Counted from the stretch's first letter, positions 19,043-27,595 are shown. The stretch is DNA of 64,000 nucleotides from Streptomyces sp. NBC_01233 (GCF_035989305.1 NZ_CP108514.1:10024501-10088500); one strand, 5' to 3'. Numbers and translations are program-made. The notes: generated by a model not told the origin, from the letters alone.

Positions 19043-19893
19043 CGCGAGAGCTCCAGTCGGGGAAGGTCGGGGACGGCAGCGCCGGCGGTGCCGGCGGGGA
19101 GGTCGGTGCCGGCGGCGCGAGAGGTGCCGGTGGTGCGAGAGATGCCGGTAGTGCGGGAGGTGCCGGTAGTGCGGGAGGTGCCGGCGGTGCGGGGGGTGCC
19201 GGTGCGCCAGGCACGGGCCAGGGCGGCGATCTCCGGGACGCCGAAGCGGCCCGTCGCCCGGTCGCGCGCCGCCGTGTCCACGTCGATGCCGCGGAATCCG
19301 CTGTGGCCGACGACCGCCTCGTAGGCGGGGCGGTTGGCCGGGGTCAGACCGCCGGCCAGGAGGAAGGGACGGGTGAGCCGGGGCAGCAGCGCCGTGAGAC
19401 GGACCGGATCCAGGCAGGCGCCGGTACTGCCGATCCGGCCGTCCCCGGTGGCGGTGTCGAGGAGGAAGAGATCGGTGCCCGCCCGCTCGTACGCACCGAT
19501 CAGCGGGCGCTCCACACAGCCGCCCCCCTCGTCGACGTGCAGCACCTTGACGAGGCCGACCTCCGCCGGCAGCGCCTCGCGCAGCGCCCGTACGACGGCC
19601 GGCGGCTGGTAGGCGTGGAGCTGGACCCAGGCGACACCGGTGCCCCGCACGATCCGGTCCAGTTCGCCGGGGTCGGCCAAGAACGTCACCAGGACCGGCA
19701 GGAGCCCGGCCGGCCGGGCCGCCGCCACAAGGGCGGCGAGCCCGTCCAGAGCGAGTTCCGACGGGCCGCCGGGTACGCCGTGCCAGAGCCCGACGCAGTC
19801 CGCCCCGGCGGCCGCCGCCGCCTCGATGTCGCGGGGTTGCGTGGCCCCGCAGACCTTCAGCAGCGTCTGGGACAGCGGGCGCACGGTGCTCAC
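19039..19893 (-). CDS. trpF: Phosphoribosylanthranilate isomerase homologue with repeat tail
   Basis: The protein is 284 residues from the GTG at 19893, overlapping the acyl-CoA dehydrogenase stop. The TrpF barrel occupies about residues 1-225: the catalytic Cys in L-K-V-C-G-A-T, the substrate-site V-Q-L-H, the catalytic Asp in F-L-L-D-T-A-T, and F-L-L-A-G-G-L-T-P. The final phosphate-binding loop reads G-I-D-V-D-T-A rather than the common D-V-S-S-G, so it is divergent. About 45 extra C-terminal residues are a repetitive Gly-Thr-Ser-Arg tail of no known function. TrpF converts phosphoribosylanthranilate to CdRP, the substrate of TrpC encoded next. Confidence 0.85.
   Translation of the reverse strand: MSTVRPLSQTLLKVCGATQPRDIEAAAAAGADCVGLWHGVPGGPSELALDGLAALVAAARPAGLLPVLVTFLADPGELDRIVRGTGVAWVQLHAYQPPAVVRALREALPAEVGLVKVLHVDEGGGCVERPLIGAYERAGTDLFLLDTATGDGRIGSTGACLDPVRLTALLPRLTRPFLLAGGLTPANRPAYEAVVGHSGFRGIDVDTAARDRATGRFGVPEIAALARAWRTGTPRTAGTSRTTGTSRTTGISRTTGTSRAAGTDLPAGTAGAAVPDLPRLELSR
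19106..19195 (-). repeat. Five 18-bp in-frame repeats in the trpF 3-prime end
   Basis: Units begin at 19106, 19124, 19142, 19160 and 19178, each a variant of GTGCCGGTAGTGCGGGAG. On the coding strand they give a hexapeptide of the form S-R-T-T-G-T. They form an unstructured tail after the TrpF barrel, and copy number probably varies between strains. Confidence 0.85.
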
Positions 19894-21041
19894 TTGCCCA
19901 GCCCCAGCCCCAGCATCGAGGCGATGCGGTTGTACTGGATCTCGTTCGTCCCCGAGTAGATCGTGCCGCCCAGCGCGTTGCGCACGTCCTGCTCCAGGCC
20001 GAACTCCGACATGTAGCCGTGGCCGCCGAAGATCTGCACGGCGGTGATGCTGGTGGCCAGGTTGCTCTCGCTCGTGACGAGCTTGGCGATGGCCAGGTCC
20101 ACGGTGACGTTCTCGCCCGCCTCCAGCTTCTCCCCGGTGTCGTAGAGCCACTTGCGGGCGGTCTCCAGCTGGATCTTCGTGTCGACGATCTTGTTGGCGA
20201 TCGTCTGGTACGAACCGATCGCCTTTCCGAAGGACTTGCGCGTCTTCGCGTAGTCGACACACCGCTCCAGCCGGTGCTGCATCTCGCCCACGTTGACGAT
20301 GAAGGAGAAGAGGATCTCCCGTTTCATCACGTGGTCCAGAACCAGGAACCCGCCTCCGACCCTGCCGAGCACCGCGCTCCTGGGCACCCGTACATCGTCG
20401 AAGAACAGTTCGCTCAGCGGAGAGGTCCGCAGCCCCATCTTCTTGACGGGCCTGCCGGCGCTCAGCCCGGGGCTGTCGCGGTCCACCAGGAACGCCGTCG
20501 TCCCCAGCGGGCCCCCGTCCGGGTGGGTCCGGGCGTAGACCACGATCACGTCCGCGACCGGTCCGTTGCTGACGAAGGCCTTGCTGCCGTTGATGACGAA
20601 GTCGTCCCCGTCACGCACGGCCCGGGTGGTCATCGCCATGGCGTCCGAGCCGCCCTCGGCCTCGGTGATCGCGTGGGCGCCGATCGCCTCGCCCGAGCAG
20701 ATCCGCGGCAGCCAGCGCTCCTTCTGCTCCACGGTGCCGAACTGCTGGAGCGGGATTCCGGTGGAGCACAGGGACGTGGTGACCGAGAAGCTCAGGCCCG
20801 AGTCACGGTTGTACTCGCCGAGGCCCTCCAACACGTACATGGTGGTCAGGAGCGACTGCCCGAGGCCTCCGTAGTCCTCGTCGAAGGGCAGCGACAGGAT
20901 CCCGGTCTTCTGCACGAGCTTCCACTTGTCCTGCGAGAAGGCGGACTGCTCGTCGAGTTCGATGTGGTCTGCGCTGAGTGCGTCTCCCCACGACTCCAGG
21001 CCTTCGCGCAGATCTGCCTGGTCGGCGTTCCAACGGATCAC
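19890..21041 (-). CDS. Acyl-CoA/acyl-carrier-protein dehydrogenase (RedW/PltE-like)
   Basis: The protein is 383 residues from the GTG at 21041 (AAAGGGG upstream). FAD-dependent acyl-CoA dehydrogenase features are A-I-T-E-A-E-G-G-S-D, K-A-F-V-S-N-G-P-V-A-D, Q-I-F-G-G-H-G-Y and the C-terminal T-I-Y-S-G-T-N-E-I-Q. The S-N-G-P-V-A-D-V-I-V-V-Y-A segment resembles enzymes such as PltE and RedW, which oxidise prolyl groups on a carrier protein to pyrrolyl. An AMP-ligase and a carrier protein are encoded upstream in the same operon, as in those systems. Proline as substrate is therefore a reasonable guess but is not shown by the sequence. Confidence 0.85.
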   Translation of the reverse strand: MIRWNADQADLREGLESWGDALSADHIELDEQSAFSQDKWKLVQKTGILSLPFDEDYGGLGQSLLTTMYVLEGLGEYNRDSGLSFSVTTSLCSTGIPLQQFGTVEQKERWLPRICSGEAIGAHAITEAEGGSDAMAMTTRAVRDGDDFVINGSKAFVSNGPVADVIVVYARTHPDGGPLGTTAFLVDRDSPGLSAGRPVKKMGLRTSPLSELFFDDVRVPRSAVLGRVGGGFLVLDHVMKREILFSFIVNVGEMQHRLERCVDYAKTRKSFGKAIGSYQTIANKIVDTKIQLETARKWLYDTGEKLEAGENVTVDLAIAKLVTSESNLATSITAVQIFGGHGYMSEFGLEQDVRNALGGTIYSGTNEIQYNRIASMLGLGLGK

Positions 21042-21103
21042 GAGGGACCCCTTTGTTGATTCGGCTGACGGTTCGGACGAGCGGTGCGCGCGCGAGGCGC
21101 GCC

Positions 21104-21478
21104 TCAGTAGGCGGAGGAGCTGTGGGCGTCGAGGCTGTGGACCTCGTCGCCGCGCAGCGCCGGCGAGAACACGCAGACCAGGCGCAGGTCCTCGTGCGGG
21201 CTGGCGACGAGGAAGTGGGCGTCGTGCTGGTCGAGGGCGTACATCCGGCCCGGGACTATCTCGTGCGAGGTGCCGTCGAGCTCGATGACCTCGCCGGAGC
21301 CCTCGATGCAGTAGCAGGCTTCCAGGTGGTTGACGTACTCCAGGCGGGACTTGGTGCCGGCCAGGACGGTGGTGTCGGTGAGCGAGTAGCCCAGGCCGTC
21401 CTCGGCCAGGAGGAAGCGGCGGCTGAGGCCGTTGCCCCACTCGACGGTCTTCACGGACTCGATGTCACGAACGATCAT
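21104..21478 (-). CDS. Ectoine-synthase-like (EctC) cupin
   Basis: The protein is 124 residues, close to EctC (about 130). It follows the EctC pattern nearly throughout: M-I-V-R-D-I at the start, R-F-L-L-A-E-D-G-L-G-Y-S-L, D-T-T-V-L-A-G-T, N-H-L-E-A-C-Y-C-I-E-G-S-G, P-G-R-M-Y-A-L-D-Q-H-D-A-H and L-R-L-V-C-V-F-S-P-A-L. The metal-site Glu, Tyr and His of ectoine synthase appear present. EctC closes N-gamma-acetyl-diaminobutyrate to a cyclic amidine. No ectA, ectB or ectD lies in the window, so this copy probably closes a different amide or amidine ring. An acetyltransferase and a PLP decarboxylase at 14.6-16.7 kb could feed it. Confidence 0.85.
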   Translation of the reverse strand: MIVRDIESVKTVEWGNGLSRRFLLAEDGLGYSLTDTTVLAGTKSRLEYVNHLEACYCIEGSGEVIELDGTSHEIVPGRMYALDQHDAHFLVASPHEDLRLVCVFSPALRGDEVHSLDAHSSSAY

Positions 21479-21553
21479 GGCAGTCTCCCGGTGTGAGGTG
21501 GTGCACGGATGGTGCTGCTGAGGGGTGGAGCCCACTTCCGCTGGCAGGGAAGG

Positions 21554-22507
21554 TCAGTGCGGTGCTGCGGGCAGGACCGAGCGGACGAACTCGCGGAAGG
21601 CGCCGGTCACATCCCGGCCGCCCTCCTGCGCCCGCTCCACGGCGGCCACCGCGGCGGAGCCGATGATCGCGGCGTCCGCGCCGGCGGCCCCGACGGCCTC
21701 CACGTCCTGCCGTGTGCTGACCCCGAAGCCGACGGCTATCGGGGACGTCGTGTGCGCCCGCAGGCCCGCGACGGTCTGCGCCAGCGCGGCATGGCCGGCG
21801 GCCGGTGCGGTCCCGCTGCGCCCGTAGTGGGCGACGAGATAGAGGTAGGCGCGGGCCTGGGCGGCGGCCTGCGCCCGGGTGTCCGCCGGGCTGCTGGCGT
21901 AACAGGTGGTGACGACCGGCAGCCCGGCCGCCCGCGCCGATTCCAGGTGCGCCTCGCGCAGCCGCGGGGGCAGCGCGTGGACGAGGAGCCCGTCCGCGCC
22001 CGCCGAGGCGATCTCGCGGGTGGCGGCCGCGAGGTCCCGGCCCTTGAGCGAGTGGCTCCAGTCGGCGAGCAGGGCGATCCGCAGGTGCGCCAGGTGCGGC
22101 CGAACACCCGCGATGAAGGCGAGTACGTCGTCCAGGCCGGCGCCGCCGCCCTCCAGCGCCCGGCGCGCCGAGCGCCGCACGACGGGGCCGTCGGTGACCG
22201 AGTCGGGGAACGGGACCGCCAACTCCAGGCAGTCCACGCCCTCCTCGTCGAGCATCAGGACCAGGTCCCGCAGGAGGGGCAGCGGCGGGTCGCCCGCATT
22301 GAGGAACAGGGCCAGCCCCGGGGTAGCGCCGGGCCGCCGGGTCGCAAAGAAGGGTGCGGGGCCGCCGGCCGGCGACGCCTGGGCGGGGCGGGCCGCCAAG
22401 GTCGGGGCCGCCCAGGTCCCCGCCCACTGCGCGGCCGCCGCCGGTGGCGGGCCGCTGGTTCGGGCCGTGGCCGGGGTGCGCCCGGTCAGCGCCGCAGGCC
22501 TAGGCAC
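21554..22507 (-). CDS. trpA: Tryptophan synthase alpha-chain homologue
   Basis: The protein is 317 residues from the GTG at 22507, overlapping the trpD stop. About 55 N-terminal residues are Pro/Ala-rich and absent from normal TrpA (about 270). The catalytic Glu and Asp are kept in L-E-L-A-V-P-F-P-D and V-T-D-G-P, and the barrel continues through V-T-T-C-Y-A-S-S, G-F-G-V-S-T and G-S-A-A-V. TrpA splits indole-3-glycerol phosphate to indole and glyceraldehyde 3-phosphate, normally inside a complex with TrpB. No trpB is present in the window, so it may release free indole as plant indole-glycerol-phosphate lyases do, or use a housekeeping TrpB. Confidence 0.87.
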   Translation of the reverse strand: MPRPAALTGRTPATARTSGPPPAAAAQWAGTWAAPTLAARPAQASPAGGPAPFFATRRPGATPGLALFLNAGDPPLPLLRDLVLMLDEEGVDCLELAVPFPDSVTDGPVVRRSARRALEGGGAGLDDVLAFIAGVRPHLAHLRIALLADWSHSLKGRDLAAATREIASAGADGLLVHALPPRLREAHLESARAAGLPVVTTCYASSPADTRAQAAAQARAYLYLVAHYGRSGTAPAAGHAALAQTVAGLRAHTTSPIAVGFGVSTRQDVEAVGAAGADAAIIGSAAVAAVERAQEGGRDVTGAFREFVRSVLPAAPH

Positions 22508-23543
22508 GGGCCACCGCCGGTGTGCGGGGGGCCGACGCCGACGCAAGGCGCCGCGCGAGGTCGTGGGCCTCGCCGGAGCGGACCGCGCCCTCGGCGAGGG
22601 CGACCGCGGAGGGCCAGTCCCGGCGGACGCCGCAGGCCACCACCAGGGCGGCCGCGCCCAGGCAGACCGTGTGGGTGGCCACCCGGCCCGCCGTGCCGGC
22701 CAGGACGGACAGGAAGTGGTCGACGGCCGCGCCGGGGTCGGGGGCCGGCCGCAGGTCCGCGAAGGAGCCGTCGCCCGGGGTGAGTTCGCCCGGCCGGATG
22801 ACCCGGGGCAGGGAGTGTTCCCCGTGGACGGTGTTGGTGGCGAAGGGCAGCAGCTCGTCCGCGCCGGTGTCGTTCGCGGTCAGCCAGATCCGGCGGGTCG
22901 TCGTGGTCGCGGCGAGCCGGCGCAGGGTGTCGAGGGGGGCTGCCGCCGAGACCCCGGTGACCTGGGCGGCCACGGGCAGGTCGGCGAGGAAGGGGCCCAG
23001 CGCGTTCAGGAAGCGGCCGAAGGGCTTCATGGCGTACGGGGCCACCGTCCGGGCCAGCCGGGTCAGCTGCGCCGGGTAGACGAAGGGTCCGGCGAAGGCG
23101 ATCCCGTGGGCGGCGAGGGTGTCCTCGGTCTGGGCGTAGGAGGAGGTGAGACGGACACCGAGCCGTTCCAGCAGGTCGACGGAGCCCAGCGAGCTGGTGT
23201 AGGCCCTGGACCCGGTCTTGACGACCTTGACCCCCGCGGCCGCGGCGACGAAGGCGGAGGCGGTGGAGATGTTGAAGGTCCGGGGCCCGCCGCCGGTGCC
23301 GACGACGTTCACGGTGCCCTCCCAGGAGGTGGTCACCGTCGCGGCCGGCCGGCGCTCGGCGAGCGAATCCAGCAGGTGGCGCAGGGTCTGGTGGTCCGGT
23401 AGCCGGCTGGTCAGGGAGGCCAGCAGGGCGAGGACCTCGGCCTTGTCCAGCCGGCCGTCGCCGAGCTGGTCCCACCAGGACCGCCAGGTCTCCCGGCTGA
23501 CCGGGGCCCGCTGTTCCAGCAGGCCGGTGAGTGCGTCGTGCAC
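22500..23543 (-). CDS. trpD: Anthranilate phosphoribosyltransferase homologue, divergent
   Basis: The protein is 347 residues from a GTG at 23543. It keeps the PRPP-site region V-V-G-T-G-G-G-P-R-T-F-N-I-S-T-A and the helical N-terminal domain. The K-H-G-N-R motif reads K-T-G-S-R, and the usual H-P-A-M followed by V-R-x-x-L-G-x-R-T-x-F-N segment, which holds anthranilate ligands, is replaced by Y-P-A-Q-L and M-K-P-F-G-R-F-L-N. The reference reaction couples anthranilate to PRPP. The altered acceptor site suggests a modified anthranilate or another aromatic amine. It overlaps trpA, so the two are translationally coupled. Confidence 0.83.
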   Translation of the reverse strand: MHDALTGLLEQRAPVSRETWRSWWDQLGDGRLDKAEVLALLASLTSRLPDHQTLRHLLDSLAERRPAATVTTSWEGTVNVVGTGGGPRTFNISTASAFVAAAAGVKVVKTGSRAYTSSLGSVDLLERLGVRLTSSYAQTEDTLAAHGIAFAGPFVYPAQLTRLARTVAPYAMKPFGRFLNALGPFLADLPVAAQVTGVSAAAPLDTLRRLAATTTTRRIWLTANDTGADELLPFATNTVHGEHSLPRVIRPGELTPGDGSFADLRPAPDPGAAVDHFLSVLAGTAGRVATHTVCLGAAALVVACGVRRDWPSAVALAEGAVRSGEAHDLARRLASASAPRTPAVARA

Positions 23544-23588
23544 GGTCGCTCTCCGTCTCGTCTGACGTCGGGGTGGTGGTGGGTGGTT

Positions 23589-23846
23589 CTACGCGGCCGC
23601 CGTGCGGCGGGCCTCCGCGATGAAGGTGTCGATCGCCTCGACGCTGCGGAAGTTGTTGGGGTCCAGGTCGGCGTCGCCGATGGCGAGCTCGAAGCGGTCC
23701 TCGACCCAGGCGATCAGCTTCAGGACGCCCAGGCTGTCGATGACCCCGTCGTTGAGCAGGTCGTGGTCGACGGCGAGTTCGGCGGCCGCGCTGCCCGGGA
23801 GGAACTCGGTGATGACGAAGTTCTTGATGGTGTCGATGTTGCTCAT
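23589..23846 (-). CDS. Acyl/peptidyl carrier protein
   Basis: The protein is 85 residues, overlapping the ligase stop by ATGA. The phosphopantetheine serine sits in N-D-G-V-I-D-S-L-G-V-L-K-L at about residue 38, in the D-S-L context of discrete carrier proteins. Coupling to the AMP-ligase indicates that this carrier receives the activated acid or amino acid. The acyl-CoA dehydrogenase of the same operon would then act on the bound group. Activation of the carrier requires one of the two phosphopantetheinyl transferases in the window. Confidence 0.92.
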   Translation of the reverse strand: MSNIDTIKNFVITEFLPGSAAAELAVDHDLLNDGVIDSLGVLKLIAWVEDRFELAIGDADLDPNNFRSVEAIDTFIAEARRTAAA

Positions 23847-25444
23847 GACGGGATTCCTTCGGCGAGAGGTGTGACGACAGGTGTCGTGGCGGGTGCGGGC
23901 GTGGCTGTGGGGGAGTCGGGCCGGTCGAGCCGGTCGAGCGCCTTGCGGTCGACCTTTCCGGTGGCGGTCTTGGGCAGCGGGGTGTCGGTCAGGGTGAGCT
24001 GGTGGGGGACCGCGGCCCTGGGCAGGTGCCGGGCGCAGTGCGTGCGCAGTTGCAGGCCGGTCAGGGTGGCGCCGGGGGCGCGGTGGACGGCGGCGACGAG
24101 CCGCTTGCCGGCGATCGGGTCGGGCAGGGCCGCGACGCCCGCTTCCAGTACGGCGGGGTGTTCCTGCAGGACCCGTTCGATCTCGGCCGTGTTGACGGCG
24201 ACTCCGCGGACCTTGACCTGGAAGTCGGTGCGTCCGGTCAGGTGCAGGGTGCCGGCCGCGTCGCGCCGAACGAGGTCGCCGGTGCGGAACCAGCGCCGGT
24301 CGTCCAGGCCCAGCGGATGAGCGGTGAACTTGTCGGCGTGCCGGGTCCGGTCGAGGTAGCCGCGGGTCTGGAAGGGCGTGGAGACGAATAGCTCTCCGCT
24401 GCCGGGCCCTTCGACGAGGGCACGGGTGTCGGGGTCCAGGACCAGGGCGCGCACGCCGGGCAGCGGGCGGCCGATGGGAACGGGCGGGAAGGCGGCGGCC
24501 GTGATCCCGGCGGGCTCGACCTCGTGGACGAAGCTGTCGTTGGTCTCCGTACAGCCGTAGATGTTGTGGATGCGGGCCTTGGGGAAGAGGGTGGGCAGGG
24601 CGGCGAAGGTGCGGTCGGGGATGGCGTCGCCGGTGAACATGACGTGCTCGACGCCGGGGAAGACGTCGCCACTCTTGTCGGCAGCGTCCTGGAGCAGCCC
24701 GAAGGCCATCGGGACGGCCTGCACCACGTGCACTGCGTGGCGCTGGACCAGGTCGCGCAGGTGGCGTCCGTGGGCGGCCAGCGCCGGGTCGACCAGGATC
24801 ACGCGGCCGCCGCGGGCCAGGGTGGTCCACACGTCGAGGAGGCACAGGTCGAAGTTGAGGGGGGCGTAGTTCAGGACGGTCCGGTCGGGGCCGATCTCGA
24901 AGGCGTTGCCGGCCCACCGGGTGAACCGGTCCACGGCGTCCAGGCCGATCGGGACGATCTTGGGCAGGCTGGTGGAGCCGGAGGTGGTGAGCATGAAGGC
25001 CACGTCCGCGGCCTCGTCGGCCGGCAGCGGCTGGGCGGCGACGTCCGGGTTGGGTGCGACCCGGGCGGCCTCGCCGCCGGGGGCGAGGACGTGGGCGCAG
25101 CCGGCCTGGGCGAAGAGATCGGCCAGAAGCGTGTCGGCGAGGGCCGGGGACGGCAGCAGCAGCGGCCGGCGGGCCAGCAGGCAGCCCAGGACGAGGGCCA
25201 CGGCGGCCGGTGACTTGTCGGCCAGGACACCGACCGGGACTCCGGGGGCCAGCTCCAGGAGCGTGAGGCGGTCCCGTTCCCGTCCGGCGAGCTCGTACAG
25301 CTCCCGGTAGCTGGTCTCGTCCCCGTTGAAGACGAGCGCCGTGGCGTGCGGGCGGTCGCGGACCTGGGTCAGGAACCCGCCGAGGAGGCCGAGTTCGACG
25401 ACCGGGGCGGCCGGGATGCCCGGGGTGGCCTGGGTGGTGGTCAC
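23843..25444 (-). CDS. AMP-dependent amino-acid/acid:carrier-protein ligase
   Basis: The protein is 533 residues from the GTG at 25444, overlapping the MaoC gene stop. Adenylation motifs are intact: L-T-T-S-G-S-T-S-L-P-K (P-loop), Y-G-C-T-E-T-N (A5), W-F-R-T-G-D-L-V (A7), G-R-T-D-F-Q-V-K-V-R-G (A8) and the catalytic Lys in K-T-A-T-G-K-V-D-R-K (A10). The length and P-L-N-F-D-L-C-L-L-D-V-W segment resemble stand-alone prolyl-AMP ligases such as RedM. It loads the carrier encoded immediately downstream. The substrate pocket is not decoded here, so amino acid versus aryl acid stays open. Confidence 0.9.
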   Translation of the reverse strand: MTTTQATPGIPAAPVVELGLLGGFLTQVRDRPHATALVFNGDETSYRELYELAGRERDRLTLLELAPGVPVGVLADKSPAAVALVLGCLLARRPLLLPSPALADTLLADLFAQAGCAHVLAPGGEAARVAPNPDVAAQPLPADEAADVAFMLTTSGSTSLPKIVPIGLDAVDRFTRWAGNAFEIGPDRTVLNYAPLNFDLCLLDVWTTLARGGRVILVDPALAAHGRHLRDLVQRHAVHVVQAVPMAFGLLQDAADKSGDVFPGVEHVMFTGDAIPDRTFAALPTLFPKARIHNIYGCTETNDSFVHEVEPAGITAAAFPPVPIGRPLPGVRALVLDPDTRALVEGPGSGELFVSTPFQTRGYLDRTRHADKFTAHPLGLDDRRWFRTGDLVRRDAAGTLHLTGRTDFQVKVRGVAVNTAEIERVLQEHPAVLEAGVAALPDPIAGKRLVAAVHRAPGATLTGLQLRTHCARHLPRAAVPHQLTLTDTPLPKTATGKVDRKALDRLDRPDSPTATPAPATTPVVTPLAEGIPS

Positions 25445-26298
25445 GGCAGCTCACCCGCCTGCGCCGCGGCCGGCCGCTCGAATGCGATCCAGCCGCTCTT
25501 GACGGCCGCGCCCTTCGGCGTCTTGCAGCTGAAGCGGACCACGCGGGCCTCGGCATCGGGCTGCAGGGTGATCTCCAGCGGGACGCCGGGCGGTACGGGA
25601 GCCGAGAAGCGGCAGCCGAGACCGCGCACCTTGGCGCAGTCGCCGCCCGCGAAGCGGTCCACGGCCTCCTCCACCGCGAGGGCGACCACGCTCATGCCGT
25701 GCGCGATGACGGTGTCGAAGCCCGCCCCGCGGGCCGCCTGCTCGTCGAGGTGGATGGGGTTCAGGTCGCCGGACGCGTGGGCGTACGTACTGATCCAGTC
25801 GCCGGTCAGCTCGTGCACCGCGCTCTGCGCCTCGCCCGCCCCCAGCGGGGTGGGGGCGGCGGGGCCGCCCGCGATGTCGCCGAACGGCTCCAGCAGCGTC
25901 GCACCGACCAGCAGGGCGGAGATGGCCAGTTCCGCGAACGGCTCGGGGCCGTCCTCACCGACGAGGCGGACCCGCAGGGCGATACGGGCGCCACGCGGCT
26001 CCTTGCGGATACCGGCCACCTCCAGCCGTACGCTCACCTGCTCGCCCGGCCTGACCGGCCGCACGGTGCGGATGTCCTGACCGAGGTGGACCACGGAGAC
26101 CGGTCCGGGCTCGGCGGCCGTCAGCGCGGCGACGGTCTGCTCGGCCACCGCGTGGGCGAGGACGAAGGTGTGCACGGGCGAGGCCCGGCCGGGCCGGGCG
26201 GTGGGCAGCCCCCGCCGGGCGGCGCCGCGGTAGTCGGTGATCTCGCCTTCGGTGACGGTGAGCGTGCGGACGGGGGAGGGCAGGGACAGCAGCGTCAT
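25441..26298 (-). CDS. MaoC-type double-hotdog dehydratase
   Basis: The protein is 285 residues with two hotdog halves. The C-terminal half holds the hydratase-2 motif Y-A-H-A-S-G-D-L-N-P-I-H-L-D-E, with the catalytic Asp and His. The N-terminal half lacks it, as in eukaryote-like and actinobacterial (R)-hydratases. It should remove water from a 3-hydroxyacyl thioester. With the KASII-, KASIII- and FabG-like genes nearby it supplies the dehydration step of a dedicated acyl chain pathway; no enoyl reductase is seen in the window. It overlaps its neighbours on both sides (ATGA upstream, GTGA downstream). Confidence 0.87.
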   Translation of the reverse strand: MTLLSLPSPVRTLTVTEGEITDYRGAARRGLPTARPGRASPVHTFVLAHAVAEQTVAALTAAEPGPVSVVHLGQDIRTVRPVRPGEQVSVRLEVAGIRKEPRGARIALRVRLVGEDGPEPFAELAISALLVGATLLEPFGDIAGGPAAPTPLGAGEAQSAVHELTGDWISTYAHASGDLNPIHLDEQAARGAGFDTVIAHGMSVVALAVEEAVDRFAGGDCAKVRGLGCRFSAPVPPGVPLEITLQPDAEARVVRFSCKTPKGAAVKSGWIAFERPAAAQAGELP

Positions 26299-27548
26299 AC
26301 CGGCACCACCACCACGCAGGAGTTGTGGCCGCCGAACCCGAAGGAGTTCGTGATCGCGGGGCCCGAGCGCACGGCACGGGGTGTGCCGTGGACGACGTCG
26401 ATGTCCATTCCTGGCTCCAGCTGTTCGTGGTTGGCGGTGGGCGGTACCTCGCAGTGCCGCATGGCCTGCACGGTCGCGATGAGCTCCACGGCTCCGGCGG
26501 CGCCGATCAGGTGCCCGATGACCGACTTCGGTGCGGTGACCGGCGGCTGGGCGGTGCCGAACACCTTGGTGAGGGCGGCGGCCTCGGACCGGTCGTTGTG
26601 CGGGGTCGAGGTGCCGTGGGCATTGACGTGGACGATGTCGGACGGGTCGAGGCCGGCGTCGGCGATGGCCGAGGCCATGGCCGCCGCGGCTCCCGCGCCG
26701 TCGGGCAGCGGCATGGCGAGGTGGTGGGCGTCGGCGGTGGCGGCGTACCCGGCGACCAGGCCGTACGTCCTGGCCCCCCGCGCCCGCGCGTCCTCCAGCC
26801 GTTCCAGGACGACGAACCCCGCGCCCTCGCCCATCACGAAGCCGTCGCGGTCCTTGTCGAAGGGGCGCGAGGCGTGCTCCGGGTCCTCGTTGCGGAACGA
26901 GACCGCGTTGAGGTTGCCGAAGCCGGCCAGGGTGACCGGGGTGAGGGTGTGCTCCGCGCCGCCGGCGATGACGAGATCGGCGCGGCCGGTCTGCAGCAGC
27001 ATCAGCGCGTGCCCGATCGCATCGGCGCCGCTGGCACACGTGTTGGCGACGGTGAGTGCAGGACCGGTCCAGCCGAGCCGGATGGCGATGTGGGCGGCGG
27101 CCGCATTGGGCATGGTCATCAGCGGCATCAGCGGATTGACCCGGGCCGGGCCGCCCTCGGTGAAGTGGGCGGACTCCAGGTCGCTGCTGGCCCGGCCGCC
27201 GACGGCATTGCCCACCACGATGGCGGTGCGCCCGGCCTCGGCGGTGGGAGATCCCGCGTCGCGGTGGGCGGCCAGCGCAGCGGCCGTCCCGTAGTGGGCG
27301 AAGGGGTCCATCCGGCGGGCCTCCTTGGCCGGGACGAGCCCGGCCAGGCCCTCCAGGCCGCGGACGCGGCAGCCGATCCGTACCCGGTGGCGGCTGAGGT
27401 CGAAGTGGGTGAGCTCGGCGGCGGTGGACCGGCCGGCCCACAGCGTGTCCCACAGCTCGTCCGGGGTGCACCCGCCGGGGGTGACCACACCCATGCCGGT
27501 GATGGCTACGGGCGCAAGCGCCGAACTGCCCCTGGACGGTCCAGGCAT
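26295..27548 (-). CDS. Beta-ketoacyl-ACP synthase II (FabF-like)
   Basis: The protein is 417 residues, normal for KASII. The catalytic triad is present: Cys in N-T-C-A-S-G-A-D-A-I, His in N-A-H-G-T-S-T-P-H-N-D and His in S-V-I-G-H-L-I-G-A-A-G. It condenses malonyl-ACP with an acyl-ACP and decarboxylates it. It lies in a translationally coupled run with the MaoC dehydratase, AMP-ligase and carrier gene, so it probably extends a cluster-specific chain rather than serving primary lipid synthesis. It lacks the KS-beta partner seen in type II aromatic systems. Confidence 0.93.
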   Translation of the reverse strand: MPGPSRGSSALAPVAITGMGVVTPGGCTPDELWDTLWAGRSTAAELTHFDLSRHRVRIGCRVRGLEGLAGLVPAKEARRMDPFAHYGTAAALAAHRDAGSPTAEAGRTAIVVGNAVGGRASSDLESAHFTEGGPARVNPLMPLMTMPNAAAAHIAIRLGWTGPALTVANTCASGADAIGHALMLLQTGRADLVIAGGAEHTLTPVTLAGFGNLNAVSFRNEDPEHASRPFDKDRDGFVMGEGAGFVVLERLEDARARGARTYGLVAGYAATADAHHLAMPLPDGAGAAAAMASAIADAGLDPSDIVHVNAHGTSTPHNDRSEAAALTKVFGTAQPPVTAPKSVIGHLIGAAGAVELIATVQAMRHCEVPPTANHEQLEPGMDIDVVHGTPRAVRSGPAITNSFGFGGHNSCVVVVPV

Positions 27549-27595
27549 GTCTGCTCCCTAAGGCGTAAGAGCGGTCGTCGTGAAAAAAAGGGGGG

